Of a stretch of 64,000 bases of DNA, positions 37,736 through 46,783 are shown one piece after another. The stretch comes from Acinetobacter radioresistens DSM 6976 = NBRC 102413 = CIP 103788 (lineage in GTDB: Bacteria; Pseudomonadota; Gammaproteobacteria; Pseudomonadales; Moraxellaceae): assembly GCF_006757745.1 (NCBI RefSeq), contig NZ_AP019740.1, positions 62,001 through 126,000 on the forward strand, in the 5' to 3' direction. A program made the translations under genes and the position numbers. The first letter of the stretch is position 1. Each line of letters begins with the position of its first letter. The notes under the pieces are model-generated. The model searched no databases and was not told the DNA's origin. It saw only the letters and a list, made by a program, of their open reading frames with translations.

Positions 37736-38443
37736 TTAAGGCTGTCTGATGTTCATGTGCATGGGATGATTTGCCAGTGGCAGTTTGTGGCTAAACAGTG
37801 TATAGCCAATGACATTCATGCACCAGATCATCCAGCCAGTCCACAGGTTATGACTCAGAAAATGCGCACCGCGTATCATTTGTGCCCAGCCCATGGCGAA
37901 GCCTAAAATCAGTGCCGCGATAAGGAAAAAATAAGCCCGCTTGCGGTTAGCAATCCGATAGACAAAATAACCAGCCATTAAGGCAAAACCGCTGGATGCA
38001 TGTCCTCCGGGAAAACAGTGTCCGGCAGTAGCACTCAAATCCCACAAAATACCTTCATGGGTAGGAATGATCATATCCCAGGGACAGGCATGCGCCGACT
38101 GGGATTTTAAAATACCAATTGAGGCCGTGGTCAGCACCACCATACTAAAGAAATAGCCAAATTCCCAGCGCCGTTGATGCCAGTTCTGCCATTTCAGTGA
38201 AACTAGCCAGCCGGCTAACAATGTTATGTACACCAGAATCAGCAGATTTTTGACATAGCGATGATTGAGCTCGGCCAGTGCCCAGTGTTGCCGCAGGGGA
38301 AATTGTCCCTGATCATCAATGAACGGATAGATCAGCTGTAAATCAATCGTTCCACCTACATCAAAAAAATTCCAGAGCATCAGAAAACTGAAAATCAGCA
38401 GCAATATTTGTGTCAGTAAAAACCGGGAATGCTCGGATATCAT
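37736..38443 (-). CDS. PAP2-superfamily membrane lipid phosphatase
   Basis: Inner-membrane phosphatase, 235 aa with about six hydrophobic spans. The PAP2 motifs are KSQSAHACPWD (about residues 121-131), CFPGGHASSGFAL (about 148-160, catalytic His) and RGAHFLSHNLWTGW (about 193-206, nucleophilic His). KSxSxxxCPW is typical of the PgpB/LpxE-like branch, including the PAP2 proteins found next to mcr genes. Likely substrates are lipid or undecaprenyl phosphates; not resolvable here. It converges on pmrB and is transcribed after dgkA. Confidence 0.9.
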   Translation of the reverse strand: MISEHSRFLLTQILLLIFSFLMLWNFFDVGGTIDLQLIYPFIDDQGQFPLRQHWALAELNHRYVKNLLILVYITLLAGWLVSLKWQNWHQRRWEFGYFFSMVVLTTASIGILKSQSAHACPWDMIIPTHEGILWDLSATAGHCFPGGHASSGFALMAGYFVYRIANRKRAYFFLIAALILGFAMGWAQMIRGAHFLSHNLWTGWMIWCMNVIGYTLFSHKLPLANHPMHMNIRQP

Positions 38444-38482
38444 TTTAAATCTTCCATTTTTCTTGCTGTAGCAGGCGAGGGA

Positions 38483-38869
38483 TCAAATCAAGTAACCCGC
38501 TAAAATAAGACCCCAGGTCACGGTAATTAAACTGAGTGCTACAAACTGGGCAGCGCTGCCCATATCCTTGGCATTTTTAGACAGTTCATGTTGCTCCATG
38601 GAGATACGGTCTACCACCGCCTCAATCGCCGAGTTAAGCAGTTCAACGATTAGCGCCAACAGACACACGGCCACCATCAGTGCTTGCTCAACCCGGCTCA
38701 CCGGCATGACAAAGCTCAGAGGAATCAAAATCAGATTGATGAGCAGGATTTGCCTGAAGGCCGCTTCATTTTGAAAGGCTGTTTTAAAGCCGGCCACGGA
38801 ATAACGGGTAGCATTGAAAATGCGTTGTATTCCGGAAGTGCCTTTATAGAGTGAACGATCAGGGGACAT
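38483..38869 (-). CDS. dgkA: Diacylglycerol kinase DgkA
   Basis: Small membrane kinase, 128 aa with three membrane spans, phosphorylating diacylglycerol to phosphatidic acid. The family signature ELLNSAIEAVVDRIS (about residues 76-90) carries the catalytic Glu, and an N-terminal amphipathic helix (GTSGIQRIFNATRYSVAGF) precedes it. EptA releases diacylglycerol from phosphatidylethanolamine, so its position beside eptA-pmrAB and the PAP2 gene fits a lipid recycling role; genes of this type also accompany some mcr genes. Confidence 0.94.
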   Translation of the reverse strand: MSPDRSLYKGTSGIQRIFNATRYSVAGFKTAFQNEAAFRQILLINLILIPLSFVMPVSRVEQALMVAVCLLALIVELLNSAIEAVVDRISMEQHELSKNAKDMGSAAQFVALSLITVTWGLILAGYLI

Positions 38870-39072
38870 AGAAATGATTCAGTTAAGACGAAATTTGATT
38901 AATTTAAGTTCTTAACCTTAAAACTCTCTTAAAAATGGATGTCGATTTGATCCGCATTTATCTAATCAGATTTATGATCTAGATGTGTATTTCAATCAGC
39001 TTTCATATAAAAAAATTAATTTGAATGGATTGGGGAGAATTCACCTTTTGAATGTTTGTGTAAAAAAGCTGT

Positions 39073-39294
39073 TTATTTATCATATTCTGAAAATATTTCT
39101 TCAATTTCATCCCACTGTGGCAATTTACAATTTTTTTTATTCACTTCGAATTGTAAACCAACACCATCAAGCACACGTTCAAATATGTCAAATGAACCTG
39201 TAAAACGGCCATTTTCCATCTCTGAAATTGTTGTTTTATTGACTTTAGTTTTTTCTGCAAGACTTTTCTGTGTGTTTACATTAAGAATATTTTT
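39073..39294 (-). pseudogene. XRE-type regulator, 5' end separated by IS1595 element
   Basis: Minus strand frame ending at 39073 reads NILNVNTQKSLAEKTKVNKT then TISEMENGRFTGSFDIFERV and LDGVGLQFEV: a helix-turn-helix of the XRE/Cro type with a short acidic tail (about 75 aa). Its start is cut off by the IS at 39295. Joining the flank beyond the IS (from 40027) across the duplicated target restores the frame as LPLLFDSIKNILNV, so the insertion lies close to the start of the gene. No clear start codon with a ribosome site is seen in that flank. Confidence 0.7.
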
Positions 39295-40026
39295 GGCTCT
39301 AGACTAGCAGATTTACACTTAATTTTACCTAATGAGGTTCCACAGCTCAGTTGCTAACTCATTAGGTTCCCTCATCCAACGCCATTCAGTTTCTTTAAGA
39401 TGATAATCAAAGTACTCTTTTGATATGCCGTTAAACTTTGCTAGCCTTCTTTTACAAAAGCTCCAAAATGATTCTATTCCATTTATATGACATTCTCTTC
39501 TAGCAAACTCATTTGCTCCGTGATTTACCCTAAAATGCTTTGAATAACCCACATCAACAAGACCATTATAGCCACGCCATCCATCACTATAAATCACACT
39601 CTCAAGTGAAACTTTACCAATGATAACCTCTTGTAAAGTCTTCATTTTACAGTCAGGTACGATTTCAGTATAGACGCGCCCATTACGTTCGAATATTCCA
39701 AATACTGGCTGTTTTAGAGTCCCACGACCACGCTTTAACTTTCCATGAAACCCACGTTGCCTTTTCGCTCCAAAATAGCTTTCATCTACTTCTATTGAAC
39801 CAACAAACTTAGCTCTTAAATCTGTTTGATGATCATAGATAGTTTCTCTAAAAAGCATGTACCAATAGTTAATCGTATTACGATTTAAATTGAGTAATAA
39901 GGCTGTTTTGGAAGCAGGAATATCAACACAAAAGCATTGAATAATTTTTTTAATCTTGTAGTGGCTTAATTTACTGTTTTCTATCATGATTCTAGACTAA
40001 CATAATCATTTTGCTAGTCTAGAGCC
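39295..40026 (-). mobile_element. IS1595-family insertion sequence
   Basis: 732 bp with near-perfect inverted ends GGCTCTAGACTAGCA on both sides. Flanked by TATTTTT on each side (39288-39294 and 40027-40033), matching the ~8-bp duplication of the family. It is inserted in a small XRE-type gene. Confidence 0.88.
39325..39987 (-). CDS. IS1595-family transposase
   Basis: ISXO2-like DDE transposase, 220 aa, of the IS1016/ISPna2-like small group. Catalytic signature IEVDESYFGAKRQRGFHGKL (first Asp, about residues 65-84), VIYSDGWRGYNGLVDVGYSK (second Asp), and the final RRECHINGIESFWSFCKRRL with NGIESFW (about residues 166-185). Length is normal and the frame is intact. Confidence 0.93.
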   Translation of the reverse strand: MIENSKLSHYKIKKIIQCFCVDIPASKTALLLNLNRNTINYWYMLFRETIYDHQTDLRAKFVGSIEVDESYFGAKRQRGFHGKLKRGRGTLKQPVFGIFERNGRVYTEIVPDCKMKTLQEVIIGKVSLESVIYSDGWRGYNGLVDVGYSKHFRVNHGANEFARRECHINGIESFWSFCKRRLAKFNGISKEYFDYHLKETEWRWMREPNELATELWNLIR

Positions 40027-40091
40027 TATTTTTTATTGAATCGAATAACAAAGGAAGGAGAGTTTTTAAAAAATATAATAAAATCAACAAT

Positions 40092-40127
40092 AAAAAAAGC
40101 CCCAATCTTTCGATCAGGGCTTTTTGA
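40092..40127 (-). terminator. Terminator of the tRNA-Gly operon
   Basis: AGCCC..ATC-TTTC-GAT..GGGCT hairpin with an A run on the left (T run on the minus strand), 5 bp after the end of the first tRNA gene. Confidence 0.8.
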
Positions 40128-40130
40128 ATC

Positions 40131-40206
<76 letters not shown>

Positions 40207-40245
40207 ATATTGAGCAGTTTTTATAAAAACTTGAACTAAAAAATC

Positions 40246-40321
<76 letters not shown>

Positions 40322-40330
40322 GTGCCGCTT

Positions 40331-40358
40331 ATAATACATTATGGAAGATACCGGTCAA
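40331..40358 (-). promoter_or_regulatory. Promoter of tandem tRNA-Gly genes
   Basis: Minus strand TTGACC - 16 bp - TATTAT, followed by the GC-rich discriminator AAGCGGCAC just before the tRNA 5' end, a layout typical of stringently controlled stable-RNA promoters. Confidence 0.75.
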
Positions 40359-40592
40359 CATTTTTCTACAGAATATTGAACTGATTGCATAAAATAAAAT
40401 CATTTTAAGCTATTTAAATTCAACTTTTATCATCTTTTAGCCTGTTTGCCTTGTCATTCAGCACAAGGTAGTTGGTTTTATATCGAGGTATAACTATAAA
40501 AAGATGTAAAACATAAAGATTTTACTAAGGTAAGCTGGCTGAGGAACACGTATACTTCAATTCCACTCCAATAATCACTCAGAGGACTAGTT

Positions 40593-40901
40593 ATGAGCCT
40601 AGAACAGCAACTGATTGAACGATTACAGACTTTGTCACCTACTCATCTTGAGGTAGTTAATGAATCTTCAAGTCATGGCGGTTATTTCCCGGGTAAAGAA
40701 ACACACTTTAAAGTTATTATTGTCAGTGAGTCTTTTATTGGCCTGCGATTGGTACAGCGTCATCAGAAAATTTATGCTCTGACAGCAGATTTGATGAGTC
40801 CTGGCAATATCCATGCCTTGGCTATTCATGCTTATTTACCGACTGAATGGCCGGGAATTGCACCTGCAAGTCCTGAATGCGCCCATGCACCTAAAGTTTA
40901 A
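40593..40901 (+). CDS. BolA-family protein
   Basis: 102 aa. BolA fold with the class II KH-like pattern NESSSHGGYFPGKETHFKVI (about residues 25-44; conserved His residues that can ligate an Fe-S cluster with monothiol glutaredoxins), then GLRLVQRHQKIYALTADLM and IHALAIHAYLPTEW. Expected role: iron-sulphur trafficking or stress morphology control. It is followed 18 bp later by a SirB-like gene and the two are probably cotranscribed. Confidence 0.9.
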   Translation: MSLEQQLIERLQTLSPTHLEVVNESSSHGGYFPGKETHFKVIIVSESFIGLRLVQRHQKIYALTADLMSPGNIHALAIHAYLPTEWPGIAPASPECAHAPKV

Positions 40902-40919
40902 CAAGAGTATGAATTATAC

Positions 40920-41309
40920 ATGGATACTCATCTATTCTTAAAAATTATACATATGAGCAGTGCCACACTAGCTCTGATTGTTTTTGTGCTGCGTGGCCTG
41001 ACCCTATTTATCGGAACACAGGGCAACCAGCCAAACCCCATCGGACGTAAGATACTGGTCGCACTACAGCACTTATCCTTTAGCCTGATCATTTTAACAG
41101 GTATTATTTTATTAGTGATGAATCAGTTTATGGTACAGCCTTGGTTTTATGCCAAGATTATTCTGTTTATCGTTCTGTTTTCTTCGCTCATGAAGGCTTT
41201 TCGCAAGGATGATTCTATGTTATTAGTACAGCGTCGAGCCGGTTTGGCCATTGGTTTATTTGCTTTTATTGCCATTATTTTACTCGTGACCATTAAGCCA
41301 AACTTTTAG
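40920..41309 (+). CDS. SirB2-family integral membrane protein
   Basis: 129 aa with four hydrophobic helices and the N-terminal pattern FLKIIHMSSATLALIVFVLRG, typical of SirB proteins. Length and topology match the family. Its biochemical function is not established. Confidence 0.8.
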   Translation: MDTHLFLKIIHMSSATLALIVFVLRGLTLFIGTQGNQPNPIGRKILVALQHLSFSLIILTGIILLVMNQFMVQPWFYAKIILFIVLFSSLMKAFRKDDSMLLVQRRAGLAIGLFAFIAIILLVTIKPNF

Positions 41310-41510
41310 CACGCCATATACAGCTTGAGTAGCGGTGTGGTTAATTTATAGACTGGTTAAAGGAGTTCATTTCAGAGCTTTTCTTTGTAATTAAATCAGC
41401 ACGTATATATGCCATCCCATCTCATCACGAATTTCTTACTGAATATGATTTGACCTGGTTGGTAGACAGATTGTTTAATAAAGAGACAAGCTTTGCGTCC
41501 GGAATTCTCA

Positions 41511-41903
41511 ATGAAAAGAATCTATTTATCTGTGGCTGCTGTATCGGCTTTGTTATTAAGTGCCTGTGCAACCCCTGTAAAACCCAGCTATGTTTCTCCC
41601 ACTCAATATCAGGCATTAAACTGCCAGCAATTGCAGAGTGAATATAACCGTATTCAACAATATCTCGATCAGGGCGTAACACCTGCTACACGTACAGGTG
41701 TAGGTTTAGGTGTAGGAATTGGAGGTGGTTGGGGCAGCCGTGGCGGCTGGGGAATCGGGCCATCTGTTTCGGTAAATATGGGGCAGTCCTCAAATACAAA
41801 GCGGACTGAAACCGCGCGTCTTTTGGGTGAACAAGAAGCTATTGCACAAGCTGCCCAGTTTAAAAACTGTCCGATCCGGCTGGTTAAACGTGCTACCACT
41901 TAA
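41511..41903 (+). CDS. Small glycine-rich outer-membrane-type lipoprotein
   Basis: 130 aa from the ATG at 41511 (GGAA 6 bp upstream; the TTG at 41493 is less likely). Signal peptide MKRIYLSVAAVSALLLSAC with lipobox LLSAC and Cys at about residue 19, so lipid-anchored in the envelope. The middle is a Gly-rich tract (GLGVGIGGGWGSRGGWGIG), and the C-terminal half is a helix with a KNCPI end. Conserved of unknown function in Acinetobacter-like genomes; nothing ties it to a pathway. Confidence 0.75.
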   Translation: MKRIYLSVAAVSALLLSACATPVKPSYVSPTQYQALNCQQLQSEYNRIQQYLDQGVTPATRTGVGLGVGIGGGWGSRGGWGIGPSVSVNMGQSSNTKRTETARLLGEQEAIAQAAQFKNCPIRLVKRATT

Positions 41904-42298
41904 GCTAAAATATTTATATAACTCTACTTTTGAGTATGGGTATTGGAGAAAAAGGTTATAACTGACTGTGCCTCTATGGCTGTTATAAATTATCGGCTAT
42001 ATATCAAATTTAGGGTCTCGCTATTTTGAAGCAGAAAGCGATAGATCCTCAATATTATGATCGGTCATAATTTAGATATATTTATCCAGCTCAGGTTCTT
42101 GTTATAGAGTTGTCTATCTTCTAAAGATGTATGGCGGATATTATACTATAGAGCCGTTATAATTTTTTTTGAATACCTTGTTAATGTTAACTTTCTGAAT
42201 TAAAGCAGATGTGTTCTTGAAACTAATATAGCCGATCATTTTAAAAAATCGGCTATATTTATACGGTATAAATGATGATAGAAAAGTTGTAATAGCAC
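41904..42298. other. Intergenic stretch with a long inverted repeat
   Basis: About 395 bp without a gene. It contains a 12-bp-stem hairpin AATATAGCCGAT/ATCGGCTATATT at 42225-42259, probably ending the dedA message although it lacks a strong T run. The motif ATCGGCTATAT recurs at about 41992. Otherwise AT-rich and unremarkable. Confidence 0.45.
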
Positions 42299-42949
42299 TT
42301 AACTTTTTTCAGCCACTGTTCGTTTATTTATAATTTTTTGCCGGATAAAACCAATAATACCAGGCAGAATACTTAAAATAATAATACCGAAAATCAGATG
42401 GGTAAAATTATCTTTAACAATAGGCATGTTACCGAACAGATAACCTAGTGCAATAAAAGATCCAACCCAGCAAAAGGCCCCAACAATATTATAACTTAGA
42501 AAATATTTATAGTTCATGCTACCGGCCCCTGCTACAAAGGGTGCAAAAGTCCGGGCAAAAGGAATAAAACGCGCAAAGATTACAGTTTTACCGCCATGCC
42601 GCTCAAAGAAACGCTGGGTTTTAAACAGATGTTCTTTATTGATAAAACGTGAGTTGATTTCAAAGACTTTGGGGCCCACCAACCGACCAATATGATAATT
42701 AAGTGTATCGCCCAGTACAGCAGCAATAAATAACAAGATACCCAGCACCCATGGATCCATCATGCCGGTAGAAGCAGCAATTGCACCGGCTGCAAATAAT
42801 AGGCTATCTCCGGGTAGGAAGGGCATGACGACCAGACCTGTTTCGACAAAAATAATCAGGAATAAAATTGCATAAATCCATATGCCATAATCGCGGACAA
42901 ATTCGAGTAAATGCTGGTCAACGTGTAAGATAAAATCGAGGAGTTCCAT
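42299..42949 (-). CDS. DedA-family membrane protein
   Basis: 216 aa from the ATG at 42949 (a TTG four codons upstream is the alternative). DedA/SNARE-associated fold with ETGLVVMPFLPGDSLLFAAG (about residues 41-60), the acidic pair preceding it, and the family signature FARFIPFARTFAPFVAGAGSM (about 123-143) with two conserved Arg. These proteins are linked to flipping of lipid carriers such as undecaprenyl phosphate and to membrane potential maintenance. Single gene, transcribed away from guaA. Confidence 0.92.
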   Translation of the reverse strand: MELLDFILHVDQHLLEFVRDYGIWIYAILFLIIFVETGLVVMPFLPGDSLLFAAGAIAASTGMMDPWVLGILLFIAAVLGDTLNYHIGRLVGPKVFEINSRFINKEHLFKTQRFFERHGGKTVIFARFIPFARTFAPFVAGAGSMNYKYFLSYNIVGAFCWVGSFIALGYLFGNMPIVKDNFTHLIFGIIILSILPGIIGFIRQKIINKRTVAEKS

Positions 42950-43190
42950 GGGAAAAAACAAGCATACGGGGTGACCAAATCCTAGCAGTGCCTATGCTGA
43001 AAGTCAGCAGCAAAATATAAAAAAATACATTTATATAGGGAGTTCAAAAATATCAATAAACTCTTGAGGAAAGAGAAGAGTCATTCATTATCAATCCTTG
43101 AAAAACAGATTAAGGACTATTTTCTGTTTTTTCCGCTATGAAAAAAGCCCATCATCAAAAAATTTTAAAAAATTGATATGTCTGAATAAT

Positions 43191-43219
43191 GTGCTTAATA
43201 CATCAAAAAATGCTAGAAT
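43191..43219 (+). promoter_or_regulatory. Likely guaA promoter
   Basis: GTGCTT - 17 bp - TAGAAT with the extended -10 TGC just upstream (TGCTAGAAT), about 38 bp before the guaA ATG. The rest of the 308-bp dedA-guaA gap holds no gene. Confidence 0.55.
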
Positions 43220-43257
43220 AGCGCGCTTACTTCGATTGCCTTTCATAGTTGTTTGTC

Positions 43258-44826
43258 ATGACTACCAATACCCAAATTACTGAAGACCGTATTCTGATTC
43301 TGGATTTCGGTTCTCAATATAGCCAGCTCATTGCACGCCGTGTTCGTGAAGCAGGCGTATATTCTGAAATGTATGCTTATGACATGTCTGAAGAAGACAT
43401 TCGTGCTTTTAACCCGAACGGAATTATTCTGTCTGGTGGTCCTGAAAGTGTCCACGTAGAAGGTAGTCCGCGTGCACCACAACTGGTTTTTGAGCTAGGG
43501 GTGCCGGTACTGGGAATCTGCTATGGTCTACAAACCATGTGCGAACAGCTGGGTGGCAAGGTAGAGCCTGGTGTGGTGCATGAATTCGGTTATGCCGAAG
43601 TAGATATCCTGATTCGCGATGGTCTGATCGGACAGCTACAAGACCGTGAAAACCAGCTGCATGTCTGGATGAGTCATGGTGACAAAGTGAGTCAGCTACC
43701 AGCCGGTTTTAGTGTGACTGCCAGTACGCCAAGCTGTCCAATTGCTATGGTTTCTGATGAAGAACGCCGCTTCTATGGCATCCAGTTTCATCCAGAAGTA
43801 ACACATACCTCTAAAGGTGCAGAGTTACTTTCCAATTTTGTACATCAGATCTGTGGCTGTCGTGGCCTATGGACTCCAGAACATATTATTGATTTACGTG
43901 TAGAACAGTTACGTGAACAGATTGGTAATGAAAAAGTATTGCTGGGACTTTCAGGTGGCGTAGATTCATCTGTTGTAGCAGCATTGTTGCATAAAGCGAT
44001 TGGAGACCAGCTAACTTGCGTATTTGTCGACAATGGCCTTTTACGTCTGAATGAAGGCGATCAGGTTATGCAGATGTTTGCGCAGAATATGGGAATCCGT
44101 GTAATCCGTGCTGCTGCTGAAGAGCGCTTCCTTGGCGCATTGGCAGGCGAAGTTGATCCAGAGAAAAAACGTAAAATTATCGGCCGCGAGTTTATTGAAG
44201 TTTTTGCTGAAGAAGCTCGTAAGCTCGACGGTGTAAAATTCCTGGCACAAGGTACGATTTATCCAGATGTGATTGAATCTGCTGCCAGCAAACAGGGCAA
44301 GGCCCATGTGATTAAATCGCATCATAATGTAGGCGGTTTACCAGATGACCTGGCTTTTGAACTAGTTGAACCGTTACGTGACCTGTTTAAGGATGAAGTA
44401 CGTAAACTGGGTACGACCTTAGGCTTGCCACATAGCATGATCTATCGTCATCCATTCCCGGGCCCGGGCCTTGGTGTGCGTATTCTGGGTGAAGTGAAAA
44501 AGGAATATGCTGATATTCTGCGTCTTGCTGATGATATTTTCATGCAGGAATTACGTGCCAGTGGCTGGTATGACAAGACTGCCCAAGCATTTGCTGTATT
44601 CCAGCCTGTCAAATCTGTGGGTGTAGTGGGGGATGGCCGTCGTTATGCATGGGTGATTGCACTGCGTGCTGTGGAGACAGTTGACTTTATGACAGCACGT
44701 TTCGCTCATTTGCCTTATGACCTGGTAGACCGTATATCTACCCGTATCATGAATGAAATTAAAGATGTATCACGTGTGGTATATGATGTGTCATCTAAAC
44801 CACCTGCTACGATTGAATGGGAATAA
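43258..44826 (+). CDS. guaA: GMP synthase (glutamine-hydrolysing)
   Basis: Amidates XMP to GMP in purine synthesis, 522 aa from the ATG at 43258 ([10 protein letters not shown]), the usual length. The class I glutamine amidotransferase domain has ILSGGPESV, the catalytic Cys in [10 protein letters not shown] (about residue 85) and HPEVTHT; the ATP-pyrophosphatase domain has [11 protein letters not shown] (P-loop, about residues 232-242); the C-terminal dimerisation domain ends in [20 protein letters not shown] then KPPATIEWE. Well-separated single gene with a terminator at 44918-44946. Confidence 0.97.
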   Translation: MTTNTQITEDRILILDFGSQYSQLIARRVREAGVYSEMYAYDMSEEDIRAFNPNGIILSGGPESVHVEGSPRAPQLVFELGVPVLGICYGLQTMCEQLGGKVEPGVVHEFGYAEVDILIRDGLIGQLQDRENQLHVWMSHGDKVSQLPAGFSVTASTPSCPIAMVSDEERRFYGIQFHPEVTHTSKGAELLSNFVHQICGCRGLWTPEHIIDLRVEQLREQIGNEKVLLGLSGGVDSSVVAALLHKAIGDQLTCVFVDNGLLRLNEGDQVMQMFAQNMGIRVIRAAAEERFLGALAGEVDPEKKRKIIGREFIEVFAEEARKLDGVKFLAQGTIYPDVIESAASKQGKAHVIKSHHNVGGLPDDLAFELVEPLRDLFKDEVRKLGTTLGLPHSMIYRHPFPGPGLGVRILGEVKKEYADILRLADDIFMQELRASGWYDKTAQAFAVFQPVKSVGVVGDGRRYAWVIALRAVETVDFMTARFAHLPYDLVDRISTRIMNEIKDVSRVVYDVSSKPPATIEWE

Positions 44827-44917
44827 ACAGGCTATTTACAGGTTGAAGTATTTTATTAGGGTTTTCTATGAATCAGTTTTAAAATGCTCTAGTTAGCTGG
44901 CTTAAAATATCCCTTAT

Positions 44918-44946
44918 AAAAAAGGACGCGAAAGCGTCCTTTTTTA
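44918..44946 (+). terminator. guaA terminator
   Basis: AAAAAAGGACGC-GAAA-GCGTCCTTTTTT: a perfect stem with a GNRA tetraloop and T run. Confidence 0.93.
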
Positions 44947-45016
44947 TGCAGAAAATTTACGTTATAACCGAATCAGATCAAGCAGATTTTATATAAAACA
45001 TGATAAGAGTATAAAG

Positions 45017-45961
45017 ATGAATCAATCAGGGACCGGAACTATAGAGCCAGCAGAGCATATACTGCCGCATGCAACTCAATTACAGGAAATACCTACCCGT
45101 ACCGCTGAAATTGGACAGGGCACTGTAATTCAGCGGGCCCTGCCCAGCCGTTATAAACGTATGATTGGTGCGTGGTGTTTCTTGGATCATGCGGGACCAG
45201 CCACATTTAAACCGGGGCAGGGCATGAAGGTGGGGCCGCATCCTCATATCGGACTGCAAACTTTTACCTGGATGATTGAAGGAACGGTAATGCACCGGGA
45301 TAGTGTCGGCTCTGAACAGCTCATTGAGCCGGGACAGGTCAATCTGATGACAGCAGGATATGGAATTACCCATACCGAAGTTTCTCCTGAGTCAGAGACC
45401 AGAATGCATGCTGCTCAGCTCTGGATTGCCTTACCTGATGAGCAGCGCAACATGTTACCTAAATTTGAACATTATTCTCAGTTGCCAGTTGTGGAAAAGG
45501 ATCAGCTACAATGTACTGTACTGGTCGGTGAATTTTTAGGACAGTCTTCTCCGGTACAGGTTTATAGTCCATTGCTCGGTGTTGATTTAAAAGCTAGAGA
45601 AGATAGTCGGCAGGTTTTTGCTTTAAATCCACAATTTGAATATGGTTTTCTTGTTCTGGAAGGCAGTGCACAAGTGAACGGCCATGAATTACATAATCAA
45701 AATATGCTGGTATTGCATCCTGGTCTGGAAGAGATTGAACTTGAATTAAATAAAGATGCCCGTCTTTTATTGATAGGCGGCGCACCATTTGAAACGCCAA
45801 TAGTCCTGTGGTGGAATCTGGTTGCACGAACTTCTGAAGAAATAAGACAGGCGCGTGAGCAATGGGAGAAACATGATCACCGTTTTGGAAACGTTGAGGG
45901 TCATGCTGGACCGCGACTTGAAGCGCCTCCTGTTCCCGGACAAATGCGTCCTGCCAAATAA
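45017..45961 (+). CDS. Pirin-family cupin protein
   Basis: 314 aa bicupin. Metal-binding His/Glu appear in GPHPHIGLQTFTWMIEG (about residues 74-90) and the HTE of YGITHTEVSP (about 115-124); the pirin N-terminal region RMIGAWCFLDHAGP is clear. Bacterial pirins include quercetin 2,3-dioxygenases and regulatory proteins; the substrate cannot be deduced. Confidence 0.9.
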   Translation: MNQSGTGTIEPAEHILPHATQLQEIPTRTAEIGQGTVIQRALPSRYKRMIGAWCFLDHAGPATFKPGQGMKVGPHPHIGLQTFTWMIEGTVMHRDSVGSEQLIEPGQVNLMTAGYGITHTEVSPESETRMHAAQLWIALPDEQRNMLPKFEHYSQLPVVEKDQLQCTVLVGEFLGQSSPVQVYSPLLGVDLKAREDSRQVFALNPQFEYGFLVLEGSAQVNGHELHNQNMLVLHPGLEEIELELNKDARLLLIGGAPFETPIVLWWNLVARTSEEIRQAREQWEKHDHRFGNVEGHAGPRLEAPPVPGQMRPAK

Positions 45962-46060
45962 GTCCCCTAATGACTGGTAATAGTATATAAAATAATAGGC
46001 TAACTGCTGTTGTTTTGATAACTTAATTTTTATAAACACAATAAACTCAGGAATAAAACC

Positions 46061-46714
46061 ATGCTAACTCTACACCATCTGGAACAATCCCGTTCGTTCC
46101 GTATTCTTTGGGCTCTAGAAGAGTTAGGTCTAGATTATCAGATTGAATTTTATCGCCGTCAGCCAGATTATACCGGCCCAGATAGTTTAAAGGCCATTCA
46201 TCCATTGGGTAAAGCCCCTATCTTAACAGATGAAGGTCATGTACTGGCTGAGTCTGGTGCAATCTTGGAATACCTGCAAAGCCAGTATGATCAAGAATCA
46301 CATTTTAAGCCAACCGATCCTGCTGCTCTACGTGATTATATTTACTGGATGCATTATGCCGAAGGTTCACTGATGCCTTTACTGGTGTTTCAACTGGTGA
46401 TTTCAAAAGTAGGAGAGCGGGTCCCTTTTCTGATCCGTCCGCTTGCCAATAAGATCACGGATGGTATCCGGGCCGGATTTGTTCAGCCACGCTTGAAAGA
46501 TCATATTGCTTTTCTAGAGCAGTATCTGGGCCAGCATGAGTATGTCGCGGGCCAATTCAGTTTTGCCGATATTCAGATGAGTTTTCCGCTTGAAGCGATG
46601 GCAACACGTCTACAAGGGCATTATCCCAATATACAGAAATATTTAGCCCGAATTCATATACGTCCCGCTTATCAGCAGGCTAAGGCACGGGACCCGGAAC
46701 AGGCTCAAGTATAA
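46061..46714 (+). CDS. Glutathione S-transferase family protein
   Basis: 217 aa with an N-terminal thioredoxin-fold domain (LTLHHLEQSRSFRILWALEE, residues 2-21; the Ser in the SRSFR motif is the likely catalytic residue), KAPILTDEGHVLAESGAI (the Glu-Ser that binds the gamma-glutamyl group), and an all-helical C-terminal domain with GQFSFADIQMSFPLEA. Cytosolic, single gene. Substrate unknown. Confidence 0.9.
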   Translation: MLTLHHLEQSRSFRILWALEELGLDYQIEFYRRQPDYTGPDSLKAIHPLGKAPILTDEGHVLAESGAILEYLQSQYDQESHFKPTDPAALRDYIYWMHYAEGSLMPLLVFQLVISKVGERVPFLIRPLANKITDGIRAGFVQPRLKDHIAFLEQYLGQHEYVAGQFSFADIQMSFPLEAMATRLQGHYPNIQKYLARIHIRPAYQQAKARDPEQAQV

Positions 46715-46744
46715 CTGTATTTATTATTTATCAGGTATAAATAA

Positions 46745-46772
46745 TAAAAGGATGCGGCTGCATCCTTTTCTA
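46745..46772. terminator. Bidirectional terminator, GST/SPOR genes
   Basis: AAAAGGATGC-GGCT-GCATCCTTTT hairpin with A run left and T-rich right side, placed between converging genes. Confidence 0.88.
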
Positions 46773-46783
46773 TTTTTTCAGGT

